This document shows positions 36,801 to 51,800 of a stretch of DNA of 64,000 nt, one piece after another (position 1 is the stretch's first letter; each line of letters begins with the position of its first letter). The notes below the pieces were generated by a model. That model made no database searches and was not told where the DNA came from. It was given only the letters and a program-made list of their open reading frames with translations. The stretch is from Mytilisepta virgata (taxonomy: Eukaryota > Mollusca > Bivalvia > Mytilida > Mytilidae), in NCBI GenBank assembly GCA_028015205.1, contig CM051521.1, positions 65,642,314-65,706,313 on the forward strand, given 5' to 3'. The position numbers were made by a program, and so were the translations under genes.

Positions 36801-39800
36801 CTAGGCGAACTACTGAATAAAGTAGGCTGAATCGCCAGACACATTATAGCCTAATATAAAATGAATTATATTGCATAATACTGAAAACTACAAAAGAAAT
36901 ATATTTTCAAGAGAAGACCTCTGATGAGGGCAGTCCCTGGTCATAATTCAACTAGTGCCCTAAACACAAGAAGTGTATGGTCCTTAAACTTTATGCTCAC
37001 GTGGAGTCAGGGAGCAATTATGCTAACCTTATAACACAAATCTACAGAACCGTAGCATTACTTTAAACCAAACATGGCCTGAATGTTCCTGATAAGGTGC
37101 TGACCCCCAAGTGTTGTTACTTTGGTGCCAATCCCTCATTCAAGATGGCCACCAGCAGAGGACTTAGGTTAACATAAGATCCTATGGGAAATACATGCAA
37201 AAATCTTCTGGAGAACTGCTGAATTTTAGAATAAGTTGACCTGTAAGTAGAAGGACCTTGATGCACAAAAATTTGGTCCCTACAAGCCTTACCACACTTC
37301 ATAATGAATTGATAGGGAGAAGTGACTTCTCTCTTTGAGGTACATCAATAAAAACAACTTTCATGCCAGATGAGCAATACAGGCTCAGCCCTATGAGCAT
37401 CTAGTTTTGATATGAAATAACTATCAACAAGAAATGAGCTGTCAAACTGACAACAAACCAGATTATCCTTCATTAGAGCCACTTATACACCTGCCAGACA
37501 GTTTGTCTAAATGACCAACCCAAAATCCCCCTCCTCCAATCATCATACACTGAAAACTTAATAACTGGAAAAACTGGTTATAAAGAAAAAATTATACATT
37601 TTTACTACACCATCGTACTTTTCTTACAAAAATGACAACAGAGATCGATCTTTCCTTGGCTGGATTTTCTCCCTGGATGATAGAAGTCGGTATAGGTACT
37701 TACAGGTTTGACTTTTGTCCCAATTTTCTGACTTTTGCTCAAGTTTATATGGTACATGAATAATGTACCACCTGTTTATACCTACATTGCAGGAATATTC
37801 TGACTGCTATAGTAGTCTTCTATACAATGACACACCAATCTGGAACATTTTACTGCAAACAAAACAAAATGAAAATACATGCATTGTCACACTACTATAA
37901 CCCCACTCACTGCTTATCAGTTGAAATGTGAACAGTCTACCAAAAGAAAAATAAAGACAAAAGTAACACAACAAGAGGCTCCCAAGAGCCTGAATCGCTC
38001 ACCTGTTATCTTTTGTGTACAGGTAGATCTTACATCAATGATTATTTTTGCTATTTAATGTATACCGTCGCAATTTTCTCCTTAATATTGACCTGTACAG
38101 CTAAAATATAGAATCCTGAACCCAAAAGATATGGTTGCTAGGCAATTTTTCCTCAGTTGCTATGGACTTTTTCAATGGCATTGACTCTTGACCTTCCATT
38201 TTGACTTGAACAGGTAAATTGTAGGGTCCTGAACCCAAATATATATGGTTGCTAGGGACCTTTTCATTGGTTGCTATGGACTTTTTCAATGACCTTGACC
38301 CTTGACCTTTCTTTTTGACTTGTACAGGTAAATTATAAGGTCCTTAACCAAAATATATATGGTTAGTAGGGATTTTTTCATCTGTTCATAGAGATTTTTT
38401 CATCGTTTGCTATGGAATTTTAAAATGACCTTGATGCTCCATTTTACTTGTACAGCTACCATTTAATTTATTTCAAGTAATGCCCTAAACATCTGTGACA
38501 ATGTCAGACCATTATTTTCTGTTCACATGTAAATAATCTTTTAAGGGCAAAAACTCCTATAAGGGGTCAATTAACGATTTTGGTCCTGTTGACTTATTTG
38601 TAGATCTTAATTTGCTGAAAATTTTTTCTGTTTACAGTTTGTCTTTATCTATAATAATATTCAAGCTAATAACCTAAAACTGCAAAATTGCCTTAAAATT
38701 AATATTTCACGGGCAATAACCCAAAAATGGGCTGACCGATTTGTCTGAAAATTTCATGACAGGTAGATCTTGACCTGATAAACATTTTTACCCATGTCAG
38801 TTTTGCTCTAAATGCTTTGGTTTTTGAGATATAAGCCAAAAACTGCATTTTACCCCTATGTTCTATTTTTATCCATGGTGCCCATGTTTCTTGACGGACA
38901 AGAAAATAAAACATCTATATTAATATAGATACCCAAAGGATCATTCAGACTAAGTATGGCTGTAATTGGTTCAGCGGTTTCAGAGAAGAAGTTCTTTTAG
39001 GACAGGTAAGCTAAAAATGCCTTTTATTGTATTTCTTATGAAGGACCATTTAAAAACTAGAGGCTTCCAGGAACCTGTATCCCTTGCCTGGGCTATGTCC
39101 ATCTTGACTGGCAACCTGGAAAATTGTTGTCAAGAAGATTTTTCAGTGATTTTTCCAATAGGTCCTATGTTAAACACTGTTCAACTCTGGCAGCCATCTT
39201 GGATGACAGGTGGGCTCAAAGGATATAATTCTCAAAGAAGACCAACTAAGGACCATTGCTGCAAAGTTTTTTTCAAATGTCCCAATGGTTTTAGACAAGA
39301 AGATCTTAAAGTAAATTTCCAATAGGGTACTGTTTAACAATGTTCGGCTCTGGTGGCCATTTTGGATGGTGGGTGGGGCCATCGGATACAATTCTGAAAG
39401 AGGACCATCTAAGGATCAATTGCAGCCAGGTTTTCTTCCAATTGGCCCAGTTGTTTCAGACAAGAAGATCTTTAATTGAATTCCCAATAGGGTCCTATGT
39501 TAAATTATGTTCGGCTCTGGTGGCCATCTTGGATGATGGGTTTGATCATCGGATATACTTCTGAAAGAGGACCATTTGCTGCTAAGTGTTGCAAATTCCA
39601 ATTGGCCAAGTTGTTTCAGACAAGAAGATCTTTAAGTAAATTTCCCATAGGGTCCTTTCTTTAACTATGTTCGGCTCTGGGTCATCAGACACATATCTGA
39701 AAGAGAACCACCTAAGGACCATTGCTGCCAAGTTATGTTCCAATTGGCCAAGTGGTTTCAGACAAGAAGATCATTAAGTAAATTTCCCATAGGGTCCTTT

Positions 39801-42800
39801 GATAAACTATGTTTGGCTCTGGCAGCCATCTTCCATGAACGGGCGGGTCATCGGATATAATTCTGAAAGGGGACCACCTAAGGACCATTACTGCCAAGTT
39901 TTGGTCCAATTGCCAAGTGGTTTCAGACAAGAAGATCATTTAGTAAATTTCCTGTAGGGTCCTTAGTCATGTTAAACTATGTTTGGCTCTGGCAGCCATC
40001 TTGGATGACAGAGTGGGTCACAGATATAATTCTGAAAGAGGCTACTTAAGGACCATTATTGCCAAGTTTTATTTCAATTGACCAAGTGGTTTCAGACAAG
40101 ATGTTTTAATAAATTCACATAGGGTCCTATGTTAAACTATGTTCGGTCTGGCGGTCATCTTGGATGAAGGACAGGGTCATCGGATATAATTCTGAAAGAG
40201 GACCACCGAAGAACCATTGCTGCCAAGTCTTGTTCCAATTGGCTAAGCAGTTTCAGAGGAGAAGAAAAAAATGTGAATTTTTGATGGACAATGGATGGAC
40301 GACGGACGCCAAGTGACGGCAATAGCTCACATTGCGTTTTAGGCCAGGTGAGCTACAAAACAAAATCGGATAAAAATTTAAAACGTTACATCAAATTACC
40401 GTATTGGCCCAAAACACAGGCAACGTAATAAACAAGAATAGCTCGCCTGTTATTTTTTGTGAAGATCTTCCATCAATGATTATTTTTGCTATTAAATGTA
40501 TACCGTTGCATTTCTAGCCTTATAATGGACTTGTATAGCTGAAATATAGAATCCTGAACCTTAATATATATGGTTGCTAGGGACTTTTTCATCGGTTTAA
40601 TAAAAGACATTCCAATAGATGCTTCCTGTCAAGTTTGGCTGACAGTTTTGGCCAAGTAGTTCCAGAGAAAAAAAAAATTTTAACCAACAGAGAAACAAGA
40701 ATTGCCCATTATTGCCATGTTTGTTGCCAATCAAGACGAAAAGAGGATATTTTGTAAGAAACCTCCCATATATGAATCCTTCCAAGTTTCGTTCCATCTG
40801 TCCATTCAGAGGAGAATATTGTTTTATATCAGTCAAACAGAAAAAAGAACTGCCCCTTGCAGCTATATTTGTAGTGCAATCGGGACGAAATGAGGAATTT
40901 TGTATAGAACCTCCCACAGGTGCATCCTGTCAAGTTTCATTCTATTTGGCCAAGCAGTTCCAGAGAAAAAAAAGGTTTTAATCAACCAATGAAATACAAG
41001 AATTGCCCATGACGGCCATGTTTGTTGCCTGAAAGGGACAAAATGAGGAAACTTTGTAAAGAACTTCCCATAGATGGTTCATGTCAAGTTTTGTTCCATT
41101 TGGTCAAGCCATTTCAGAGGAGCAGATTTTTTATATCAGCCAATCAGAAACAAGAACTTCCCATGGGGCAGCCATATTTGTAGTCTGATTGGGACGAAAT
41201 ATGGAAATTTAATAAAGGACCTCCCATATATGCTTCATTTCAAGTTTTGTTCCATTTGGCCAAGCAGATTTTTTAAAACTCAGCCAATCAGAACCAACAA
41301 TTGCACATGGTGGCCATGTTTGTTGCCCGATTGGGACGAAATTAGTAAAATTGGCAAAGGACCTTATATTGATGCTTCCTATTAAATTTAATTCCATTTG
41401 GCCCAGTGGTTTCAGAGAAGAAGATTAAAATGTGAAAAGTTAACGGAGGGACGGTGGACGCCAAGTGATGACAAAAGCTCTCATGTCCTTTGGCCAGTTG
41501 AGCTAATAATAATCATTATAACAAAGAAACATCAGAATAACAATGTGTTACTGGACTTCATTTGAGATAACAAACTAGTAATTACATCTAAAACAATATG
41601 TGTCTCTTCATATATAAGATATAAAGCAAACCGGACAGAACAAGAATGCTACTGTCAGAATCAACAGAAGGACAGTCAAATGTAGTTTACACCCAGAAAC
41701 CTAAATTTATCTCCATATTTTCAAAAAAATTTGGGGATATTTTCATCATGTCTGTCCATCCATCACACTTTCTTCTTAAACTTATGTCATTTTTGAGGTT
41801 TAAGGACTTCAATTCTTTAAAGAATGATTAAATACCATCTGAACAAAAAAAACTGTGAATTTAAGCTTGTGGACTATAACTCCTATTTCCTTTTTTTCCG
41901 ATTTATACATTACTAGTACGAATATGATGAAAATGTCTAAAGAGGACTTACCAAGGCATTCTAGTTTACTCAGCAGTGTATGCTGGTATGGCAGTGTTTT
42001 AAGGTGTGTCACCACAATGTCATATGGCTTATCACAATCTGTCATTTGTAGTTTAGGTTTAACATTACAATCTACAGGTGAACAAGAACGTCTTTCTGTC
42101 ATAATGTAGGCTAATGCTAATTCTTTTGGTTCGTTTGCTAATCTGAAATCAAATAACCACCTTGTTACAAGAAATCTTTACATTAATTGGAAAATCCAGT
42201 TTTTAGATTTTTTTCCCTTTAATTCTGCGAAACCAAACTATTTATCTACAAATAAATCTAAAGGTAATTATCAAAACAGTATCACAAAACAGGTAAAATC
42301 AGTCCTATATTTATAGAATATCCTCTTATTTTCATAATAGCTCACATCAAATTATGAAGTTCATTTACTCCAGAAAAAGATTTCTTGGTGCAAAGTCATA
42401 ATTTGTTTGTGTGGAGTCATGTTTTGTGAAAAAGTCAATAAAAGAGTTGCAAGCTTAGAGCTTACATACAATGTATACCCCTGCTGCAAGGCAATAATCA
42501 ATATATATTAATTAAGGACTACTAGCAGTTACTGACATGTTAGCTCCAGACCTCAATTTAACTGATCGAAAGATTATGTCTTTATCATATAGAAAAAAAG
42601 CCACAATACTGGCATGTCAGTAACTGCTAGTACATGAGAAGAACAAAATCCCTATCATGCCAACAACTGGTTTTTAGAATAAATGAGTTTATTTCCGATG
42701 CAACGACCCTATGATTGAATCAATATTAATTCCAAAAGATGCCATCTTAAATGACTCGAAAGCAGTATCGTAACTATACCCTTTGTGGATAACTCTGTTT

Positions 42801-45800
42801 AAAGGTTTGGTCAGCTTTTCAGGTGAATGACGACATTTTTGTGCTTTGTATAGAATATTAACATAGAAGATGGGATGTGAATAACCTTTACATACAAGAT
42901 GTCTGCACGTTGATTTATATTTACGATTGATGTCCTTCTACCTATGTTAAACTAAGATCCACTGTGGCGGCCATCTTGGTCTGGGTCATTGGACATATTT
43001 CTGAAAGAGGACCTCCTAAGGACCAGTCTGGTTCCAGTTTGCCATGTTTGTTTGTTTTATTTGTTTAGTTGGGGTTAAACGCCGTTTTCAGCAAATTTGG
43101 CCATTTCGCGGTGGCCAGTTTTTATTGGTGGAGGAAGCCGGAGTACCTGGAGAGAACCACCGACCTTCGATAGGAAAATTGGCAATCCTTGTCAATTAAG
43201 ATCGGAGTTGAACACACCCTGCCACAGGTGAGATTCAAACTCACAACCCCAGCGCTGACAGGCTAGTGTTCATTAGTAGTCATGACAAACTACCTAGACC
43301 ACTCGGCCACCGAGGCCCCAGTTTGCCATGTAGTTTCTTAAAAGAAGATTTTTAAAATTCATCCCCCATTTTTATTATTTTTAGTCACACCAGCCATGTC
43401 TGTTGGAAGTCAGGGATGATGGACATAAATTTTGAAGGAGGCCATCCAAGGACCATTCCACCAAAGTTTGGTCCCAATTGGTGAAGTGGTTTCAAAGGAG
43501 AAGATCTTTAAAGAAAAGCTTAAGCTGGACCATGACAGACGCCAAGTGAGCTAAAAAAACAAGGAAGTTGAACTTGAGGGACTGCTTTTTCTATAACATG
43601 TATTGCAATACATATATCACCTCTACTATAGGCTCCCACGAGCCTTTATCTCTCACCTCCACAATTTTAGAAGAACTCAAAATTTGAGTTTGGTAATCAT
43701 AATGGTTGTCAAAGTCAAAATGATTTTTCCCAAAGGGATATACAGTAGAACTTTGATGGCTCGATCTCCAAGCGACTCTAGAATTCTGTCCGAGTTATCG
43801 GTATTTCGAGTTGCTGAAATTTTTTCAGTTATGAAAAATTGCCAGAACCATCAGAATACGAGTTAGCATAGCTAATCATAACCATGAAAGATTTCTAAAT
43901 TAAAATTTAACAGGTTAATCACTAATCAAAAGTTATCACGACATCTTTATTACGTTGAACAGTAAGTATTTACCTGTCAGATTCATCCATTTGTATTAAC
44001 TTTGTGATTGTTAGCGTAAGTATCAGGCAACAAGATTGTCCATTTAATTATCGAGTTCGAGTTTTCATTGGTAAAATACACTATTTTGTAATTGTTGGGA
44101 CCAACATTTCTGTTCCCTTTTTCGAGAAATCGGTGTTCGAGAAACCAGGGCTTTTTCAACATGAAAATAATGGGAAAATTGACCGGACTTTCAAACCGGT
44201 TCGAGCCATCGGTGGTGTTCGAGCGATCAGAGTTTGAGCTACCGAAGTTTGACTATGTTAAACTGTGGCTGCCATCTTGGTCGAATGCACAGGTCATCAA
44301 ACACAACTTTGATATAGGATCATATAACTTAAGGACCATTGTCGCCTACCAGTAGTTTGGTTCCAACCTGGCAAAAGAAGTTTTAAATGAATTTTCCTAT
44401 AGGGTCCTATGTTAAACTACCAGTATGGTTGGCTGTGGTGGCCATCTTTGTTGACAGTCCAGGTCATTGGACATATTTCTGGAAGAGGACCATCTAAATA
44501 AAATTCCTGCCAAATTTAGTTCCAATTGGGCAAGTAGTTTCCAAGTAATTTTCCCATACAGTCCCATGTTAACCTAAGTTCTGCTGTGGCAGCTATGTTG
44601 GATTTCTGATAGTGATAAGCACCAATATAACAACACTTGTTAAGAACCTTTTTAGAAACATATCTGTTAAGTTTGGGTTCAATCGGGTATATCGTTCTTG
44701 AGATGGAAGTTTTTCAAAGTTCAGCCACTCAGAAATTAGAATAGGCTCTAGCGGCCATGTTTCTTGACCAATCGGAACAAAAGTAACAAAATTTGAATTC
44801 AGGAAAGAACCTTATAAGAAATGTCTCTGCTATGTTTGGTCAAATTTTGTTCAGTGGTTCTGGAGAAGGAGATCAAAATTTGAAAAGTTACTGGACAAAG
44901 GACAAAAATTGGAATAGGCTGCATTAAATGCAGAATGCAGAAATAGTTATGAAAATCTGGACAAATTACATCTAGGTAATGAACATGCTAATCATATATA
45001 TAGGTCTAAAAACATTTGTTATGTCAGTCTTAGTTGAAAAATATACCTTCTAACTGTTTGTTTACAACTTCTATACATATATCTTCTGCGCAGAGTTGTA
45101 ATTAGTAGGCAAAACTATACCTCAAACAAATTTCTCTTAGAAACTTAAATCAAATAACCATACAATAAAGATTCCTGATTTTATACTCTGAATTCAATAT
45201 GGATCCTGCAAAATTCAGAATTATTTTCTTACCTGAACAGTGCCAACAAATATCTCCAAATTGGTTTAAATATTGATTCCTCCAAACAAGCATAGGACTG
45301 GTCCTTCCCCTCAATACAATCCAACTGCTCATAACAGACAGTAAACAACACCAGCATCTTCTCTAAGTACAAATGAATATCCTCAGTTATACCTTTGATA
45401 TGGCGCTGGTATGCTTCATTCTTCATACTTTTCATTTTCGTTTCAATAGATTTTAAATCTGGTAGAGACGTGGATGCTTTTATTTCGTTTCCTTTGTCAT
45501 CTTTATTTTGATCTTCACATTCTTTTCTAATTGCAATGTCTTTACTGACTTCAAATTCAGATTCATCAGAATTTGCATCATCAAATAATTCATCCATATT
45601 TTCCTGATTGTATAGGTCATATTCCTGTGAAATTTGGTGCAATAATCCTTTACTTTCTTTTAAACTTTGTTCCAGTTTTTTATTCTCTTTGTTCCCAATT
45701 TCGATTGCTTTTTCTAAATCTTTTTTCACCTCTACTTCCACTCTGTCAAAAGTTTCACTTAAATCTTGACATGGTTCCCATTTATCCCCATTCTCTTCTT

Positions 45801-48800
45801 GACTGGATTCATTTTTTTCTTTATCTAAGTTGTCTCTGTCTACTTCTTTGAAAGAGTAATTTTCCATTCCAATTTCTTTTGCTCCACTGTCCCCATCTTT
45901 TTTAATTTCACTTTCAGTTTCAGTTACTGAACTGGTACCTTCCATTTCACCATCATTACATGTATGTACTTGGTCCCAATGATGAGTGGGATACAGTGTT
46001 TCTGAGAGAGGAACTTTAACTTGTTCTAAAATACTCATTTTCTCTATCACAAGATGTTGAAGTTTATCACTTATCTTTGACTTCTGCTTGTACATTTTCT
46101 GGGTGAGTGGGTGGTCAGGTGATCTGCAGTTAAATTAACCTTCTTATTCATTCATAAATAAATTTATTTTCAAATTTCAAATTTTGGTCAACCAAGGTTG
46201 AATTTGTCACTTTTTCTATTCAGTGTTTCATTAGAAGGTGTTAGTAATAATTCCAACTTTACATACAAAAGTACCATAAAGAGTACTGAATATCACATTT
46301 TTATAAGATGTATACAGAAATTATTTTCTCACCTTGTAATCTCCTCAATAAGTTTGTTGATCAAATCTGGGTCGTATGGTTTTTCTTCTAACCTCTTTCT
46401 TAAATTTTCAAACACAGTCTAAAATATTTTTTAAAACATAATATTTATTAAATCAATTAAGAGTTGTTCTTTGGTAGTTCATGATATAGTAAATAACAAT
46501 TTAAGATTTATTTTCATGGGTTCGACCATTTTTTTTCTGTCAAGTCATCACCGAGTCAAAAAACAACTGACAAAGCGCTTCTATATAAGATCTGTAAGGA
46601 ATTGTTCTGCAGTGTCCAGCACTTCTACATAAGATATGTAAAGAATTCTTCCAGGGTCCAATTTTAAAAATGTTAAACTAAGTCCAGCTGTAGCAGCTAG
46701 CTTGGATTCCGATTGGCACGAAAACATAACTATTGTAGCAGATATTTATCCACGGACCTTCATGCAACAAAAACATTTCAATTGGCATAGTATTTTCTGA
46801 CATGAAGACCTTTGTACAAATTTCCCCATAAGGGTCCAATGTAAAACTTATCTGGCTGTGGCGACCATCTTGAATTGTAGATCGGCATAAAAAAAAAAAA
46901 AATAAGTATTGAAGATGTTCATCCATAAAAATATTTCAATTGGCTTGGTACTTTATGATAAGACCTTCGTACAATTTTCCCCATAGATCAATTTTAAACT
47001 AAGTACGGATATGGCAACCATCTTGAATTTCCAATCAGCCAAAAAAACATACTTTTTATAGAGGTTCATCCAATGCTTGTTCATACATAAAAATATTTCA
47101 ATTGGCTTGGTAGTTTCTGACAAGAAAACCTTTGAACAAACTTCCCATAGGGTTCAATGTTAAACCAAGTCTGGTTGTGATGGGCATATTGAATTTCCAA
47201 TTGGCACATAAAACACACATTTTGTAGTGGTCTATCAAATGATCTTTATACATAAAAACATTTCAACTGGCTTGGTAGTTTCTGACAAGAAGACCTTTGA
47301 ACAAAATTCCCCATAGGCTCCAATGTTAAACTAAGTCCGGCTTTGACTAGAGGCTCCCAGGAGCCTGTATTGCTCACCTGGAAATCATTTTCAGAATAAA
47401 TTATTTGACTATTATCCATCCTGACTGGAAGTCTGGAACATTGCTGTCCAACTGGCTCACTTGTTTTTGCCAAATTGTTTGCTGGTTTCAAACAAGGACA
47501 TCTTTCAATCAATTTTCCTATAAGGTCCTATGTTATAATATGTTTGGTTCTGGTGGCCATCTTAGATGGCAGGCAGGGTCAACTGATACAATTCTGAAAG
47601 AGGACCATTGCTGCCAATTTTTGTTCCGATTGGCCATTTCAGACAGAAGATCATTTAAAGTAAATTTCCCATAGGGTCCTATGATAAACTATGTTCCGCA
47701 TTGGCGGCCATCTTTGATGACAAGCAGGGTCATTGGATATAACTCTCAAAGGGTACCATCTAAGGACCATTGCTGCCAAGTTTTGTTCCAATTGTCCCAG
47801 GTGTTTCAGGGGAGAAGATTTTTAAAGGAAAGTTTACGACAACAGATGACCACGACGGATGCCAAGTGAGGGCAAAAGCTCACATGGCCTTTTGGGCCAG
47901 ATAAGGTAAAAAGACTGACCTTGAAAAATTAAAGTGAAAACTTGGTTGGTGGTTTTTATAATAAATCATCCAAATGTAAATACCATTACTGCGAAGATCA
48001 AGTTTGACAGAAGGCTTTGTGATGTAAATGATAGCATTTCATGGTATCAGACAACATTCTGAAAGAGGACCATGTACAGACATTGTTGGTACTCTGACAG
48101 AACTCTGAAAGAAGACCATCTAAGGGCCAATACTGGTTCCAACTGGCTGAGTAGTTTCTGACAAGAAGATCTTTAAATGAATTTTTCCATAGGGTGCTAT
48201 GTAAAACTAAGTTTGGCTGTGGTTCTTAGTTGACAGTCTGGTTTACTGCTCACACTTCTCAAAGAGGCCCATCTTAGGACCATTGCTGCCAAGTCTGGTT
48301 CCAATGGGCCAAAATCATATTTTATAGCAAATACAATGCATCATGGTAATATCAAGGAGAAAATATATAAAAAAAAAACAATTCTAACATGCCCCTGTTC
48401 ATACTCCAAAACTTTTTTGTAGATCTGTCTTTGTTCTTTGTCATCTTCTGTTAGTCCAGCTGGTGTTCCAAACCTCCTACAAAATGTATTGTACACTGAT
48501 AAAACCTGTAATACTAGAGCTGTTGGCTGGCTTTTTGCATTATGTTCCAGTATTGGTCATTTTCCCATATACACAAATTCCATGTCTTTTCTTTTTTTCT
48601 TAATGTATGTTTCTTTTTTTTTTTAATCCCACACTTTCAATGGAAGTTTGGAGTTATTTTTGTGACATTAACTCCTCTTTCTTTCTTTGATTTAGAGATT
48701 TAATTTCTTTTTAAATTGTTCTCACATATTATTTAGTTGAGCAATAAGGATTAAAGTGTTGTTTGATGTATTTACGTACATCCAGTGGTTACTGAGATTA

Positions 48801-51800
48801 TCCTGGAATTTGAATAGTAGATTGTGCCAAATGGTTAGGAATTTGAATAATGCCCTTGGGGGCCAGGATACACAGGTAGCCTTAAGATACATTATTCCTT
48901 TGTCACACAACTTCTCTCCTTATTTGGAATATACAGAACTAAAGTTGGCTCAGTAATTGTACCACTAATGTAGTTTAAGCTAAAGGTTTTGGAATTTTTT
49001 TTTAATGCGGTTCAAACTTTGGTAAATTTCCTGGAAGTCTCAAAGACCTTTTTTTTTTTAATTTTTGACAAGAAACCATGCATTTTCTGGATCACATCAG
49101 CAGTAACACATATTGGGATCACTTAGATGTCAAAAATATGTGATTCCAACTTTTCTGAAAGTACATATGTATCTAAGATTATTACTTTTGGAATACTTAG
49201 CATTATAGAATTTTTTTATCATATTAACTTTAAGACTTATCAGGATCAATTGGATTTAAAAAATATGCCATTCCAATTTTGATAAATTTCCTTAAAGACT
49301 ACTTAATTTGTGATTTCTACTTAGCAACCATATATAATTGGAATCACTATAGCAAAAAAAAACACAAGAGTAGCACGAGGATATGCAGCAGGGCTGCTTT
49401 GACTAGTTAATTCATGCATTTTGTTTCTATATGTTGTTGTCATAAACTGTATGTAGATGCACAATAATGTTTTAAAATTTAGATTTTAAGCTGAGGATAC
49501 GACATACACTCCTCTTTCATTTTTTCGATTTGCACATTTTATTACTGTATAGGTTTGTCATACACTGTACATAGATGTGCAATAAGGTTATAAAAATGAT
49601 TTTCCAAATTGAAACCAACAGGGGTCAAACTTAAAAAAGTGTGAATTGCAATTTGAACTCTTCTTTAATTTTTCGATGCATTTAGCAATTTGATTTGCTT
49701 ATAGAAAGGTTGCATTGATATTATGTGTAGATGGGTAATAAGATGATAGATTCTATTTACTTTGGGTAAATATATATACAGTACATAGTCATTGTCGTAA
49801 AATGTAAAATTTATTTGGACGAGCTTTAGAAAAATAAGAAAAGGTGAGCATTAGCGAGCCTTTTCCCCATGTTTCACAGCAGCCCAAATAAATTTTATAT
49901 TTTCCGACAATGACTTTTGTATCGTCTTTATCCTGCAGTCCCTCTAGATGCGTAAAATGCCTTACAATTACATTTGAAGTTGAAATCCAAATGGCGTTCA
50001 AAAGCGGGAAATGCCATGTCATCTGGTACATTCACTATGCTCCTCACGCTCTTCATGTAAACAAGTACCAGTAGACTTTATTAGGTCATTGACCTAATAC
50101 GACTCAAGTTTATTCTACCTCTGTTATAGACTGGAAATGGCTTCATTGCAAGATAAAGAAAATTTTGGTAGTCTACTTCATAGGTGCTAGGATCACTGTA
50201 GATTCCAACAGTACCATTCTAACATAACTTCATTTTGAACATCTTGTAAAGTTTGACTTTATCACAAAATGTAAAATGCAATAGTGAAAAGCTCATAAAA
50301 TTTATTTTACTTTCGAATAAATTTCAGTAGGATTTAAATACCTAGTAAACATATTATTACTACAAATAAAAAAGTTTAGTTTACAATTAATTCATACAAT
50401 TTTTCTTATCGTCTTATAAACCATAATAAAGAAGCTGGACAAAACTGGGTCCAAACAAACATAATCTAAAAGAGAACACAAACTAGAAAATGTGTCTATA
50501 AGACATAGATACCCCACCCTAAAAACAATATAGGTTTTTTAATATTGACCTAAATATCATTGATACATTACTATAGGTTTCTGAGAAATGAACCTAAATG
50601 CAACACTTAACCGAAGTCCCTGAAGCATTAAATGTAGGTCATAGCAACCCAAGTGTTGCTGAACTGTGCTGTACTATACAAGAGGACTGTAGTGGTGAAA
50701 TATCATTGATATATTACTATAGGTTTCTGAGAAATGGAGCTAAATGCAAAACTGAGCCGAATCACAAGTAAGTACGTACGGACGGAGAGACAAGGGTAAA
50801 TCTATATGCCCCAGCCACATTTGTGGCGGGGCATAAAAATCCAAGCAATGCTGGGAAAACAGAAGAGCAAAAAAGCATAGATTTATGTCAGCCACCTGAA
50901 TTCAACAAAAACAAGTAACAATTGTGTTGGGATATATGGACCTACTGTAACAAAACCAACCATGATAACTGAATAACTAGTGTTGTTTTAAAAGTGTATT
51001 TACCTGAGGCATTTGACATAGAAATATTGAAAGGATTAAATAAATGAAACCAAGAAAATTTTTATTCTACATGAAGACTATGAAAGAAATACATTTTGCT
51101 TTGCGATCGTTTTGGGCCATCTCCCATGTTTAAATGAAACTTACAGACTTAATGACAGCCTATTATTTCACGACTTCTGTAACAAGAAAACAATTGTGTG
51201 TCTTGTCCCATATAGACCAATGAATGGATCTTCTCGTAAGGAATACCAATATATATGGTTATAGGCTGAAGATCTCAGTTTTCAAAGACAAATCTATATT
51301 GAGTGTGGTGGGTTATACCTCCTAGGGAACCCTGTATACATCAATGAATGCATCTTTCCATAAAGAGTAAGAATATGTATGGTTATATGAGGGGGATTTC
51401 AAGAGTTTCAAACTTACTATTTTGAGGGGGTAGGGACCCCCTATAAACATCAGTGAATGAATCTTCCTATAAGGAGGAGTATATATAAATATAGGGTAGG
51501 GATCTCAAGGTTTTCCAAATTGTAAACACAAATCTATTTTGAGAGGGTGGGCATACCCCCTATGGTCCCCTCCATATACATCAATGACTGCATCTTCCCA
51601 TGAGGAGTAAGACTATATATGGTTATAGGGTGGGGATGTCAAGGGTTTCAAAGTTACTATTTTGAGGGGATGGGGCAAAGTCCAAAAGGACCATCCTCCC
51701 CATATAGACCAATGAATGCATCGTCTCATATGGAATACAAATATATATGGCTATAGGGTGAAGGTCTCAAAGGTTTCAAAGTTACAAAGACAAATCTATT

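Noticed and set aside
38966..39391. 119- and 73-codon frames on opposite strands
   Set aside because: Both are read-through of ~180 bp family I units spanning the boundary of two elements.
43240..43317. Class II tRNA gene (Ser/Leu-like)
   Set aside because: It is the head of a SINE with body, tail and 14 bp target duplication.
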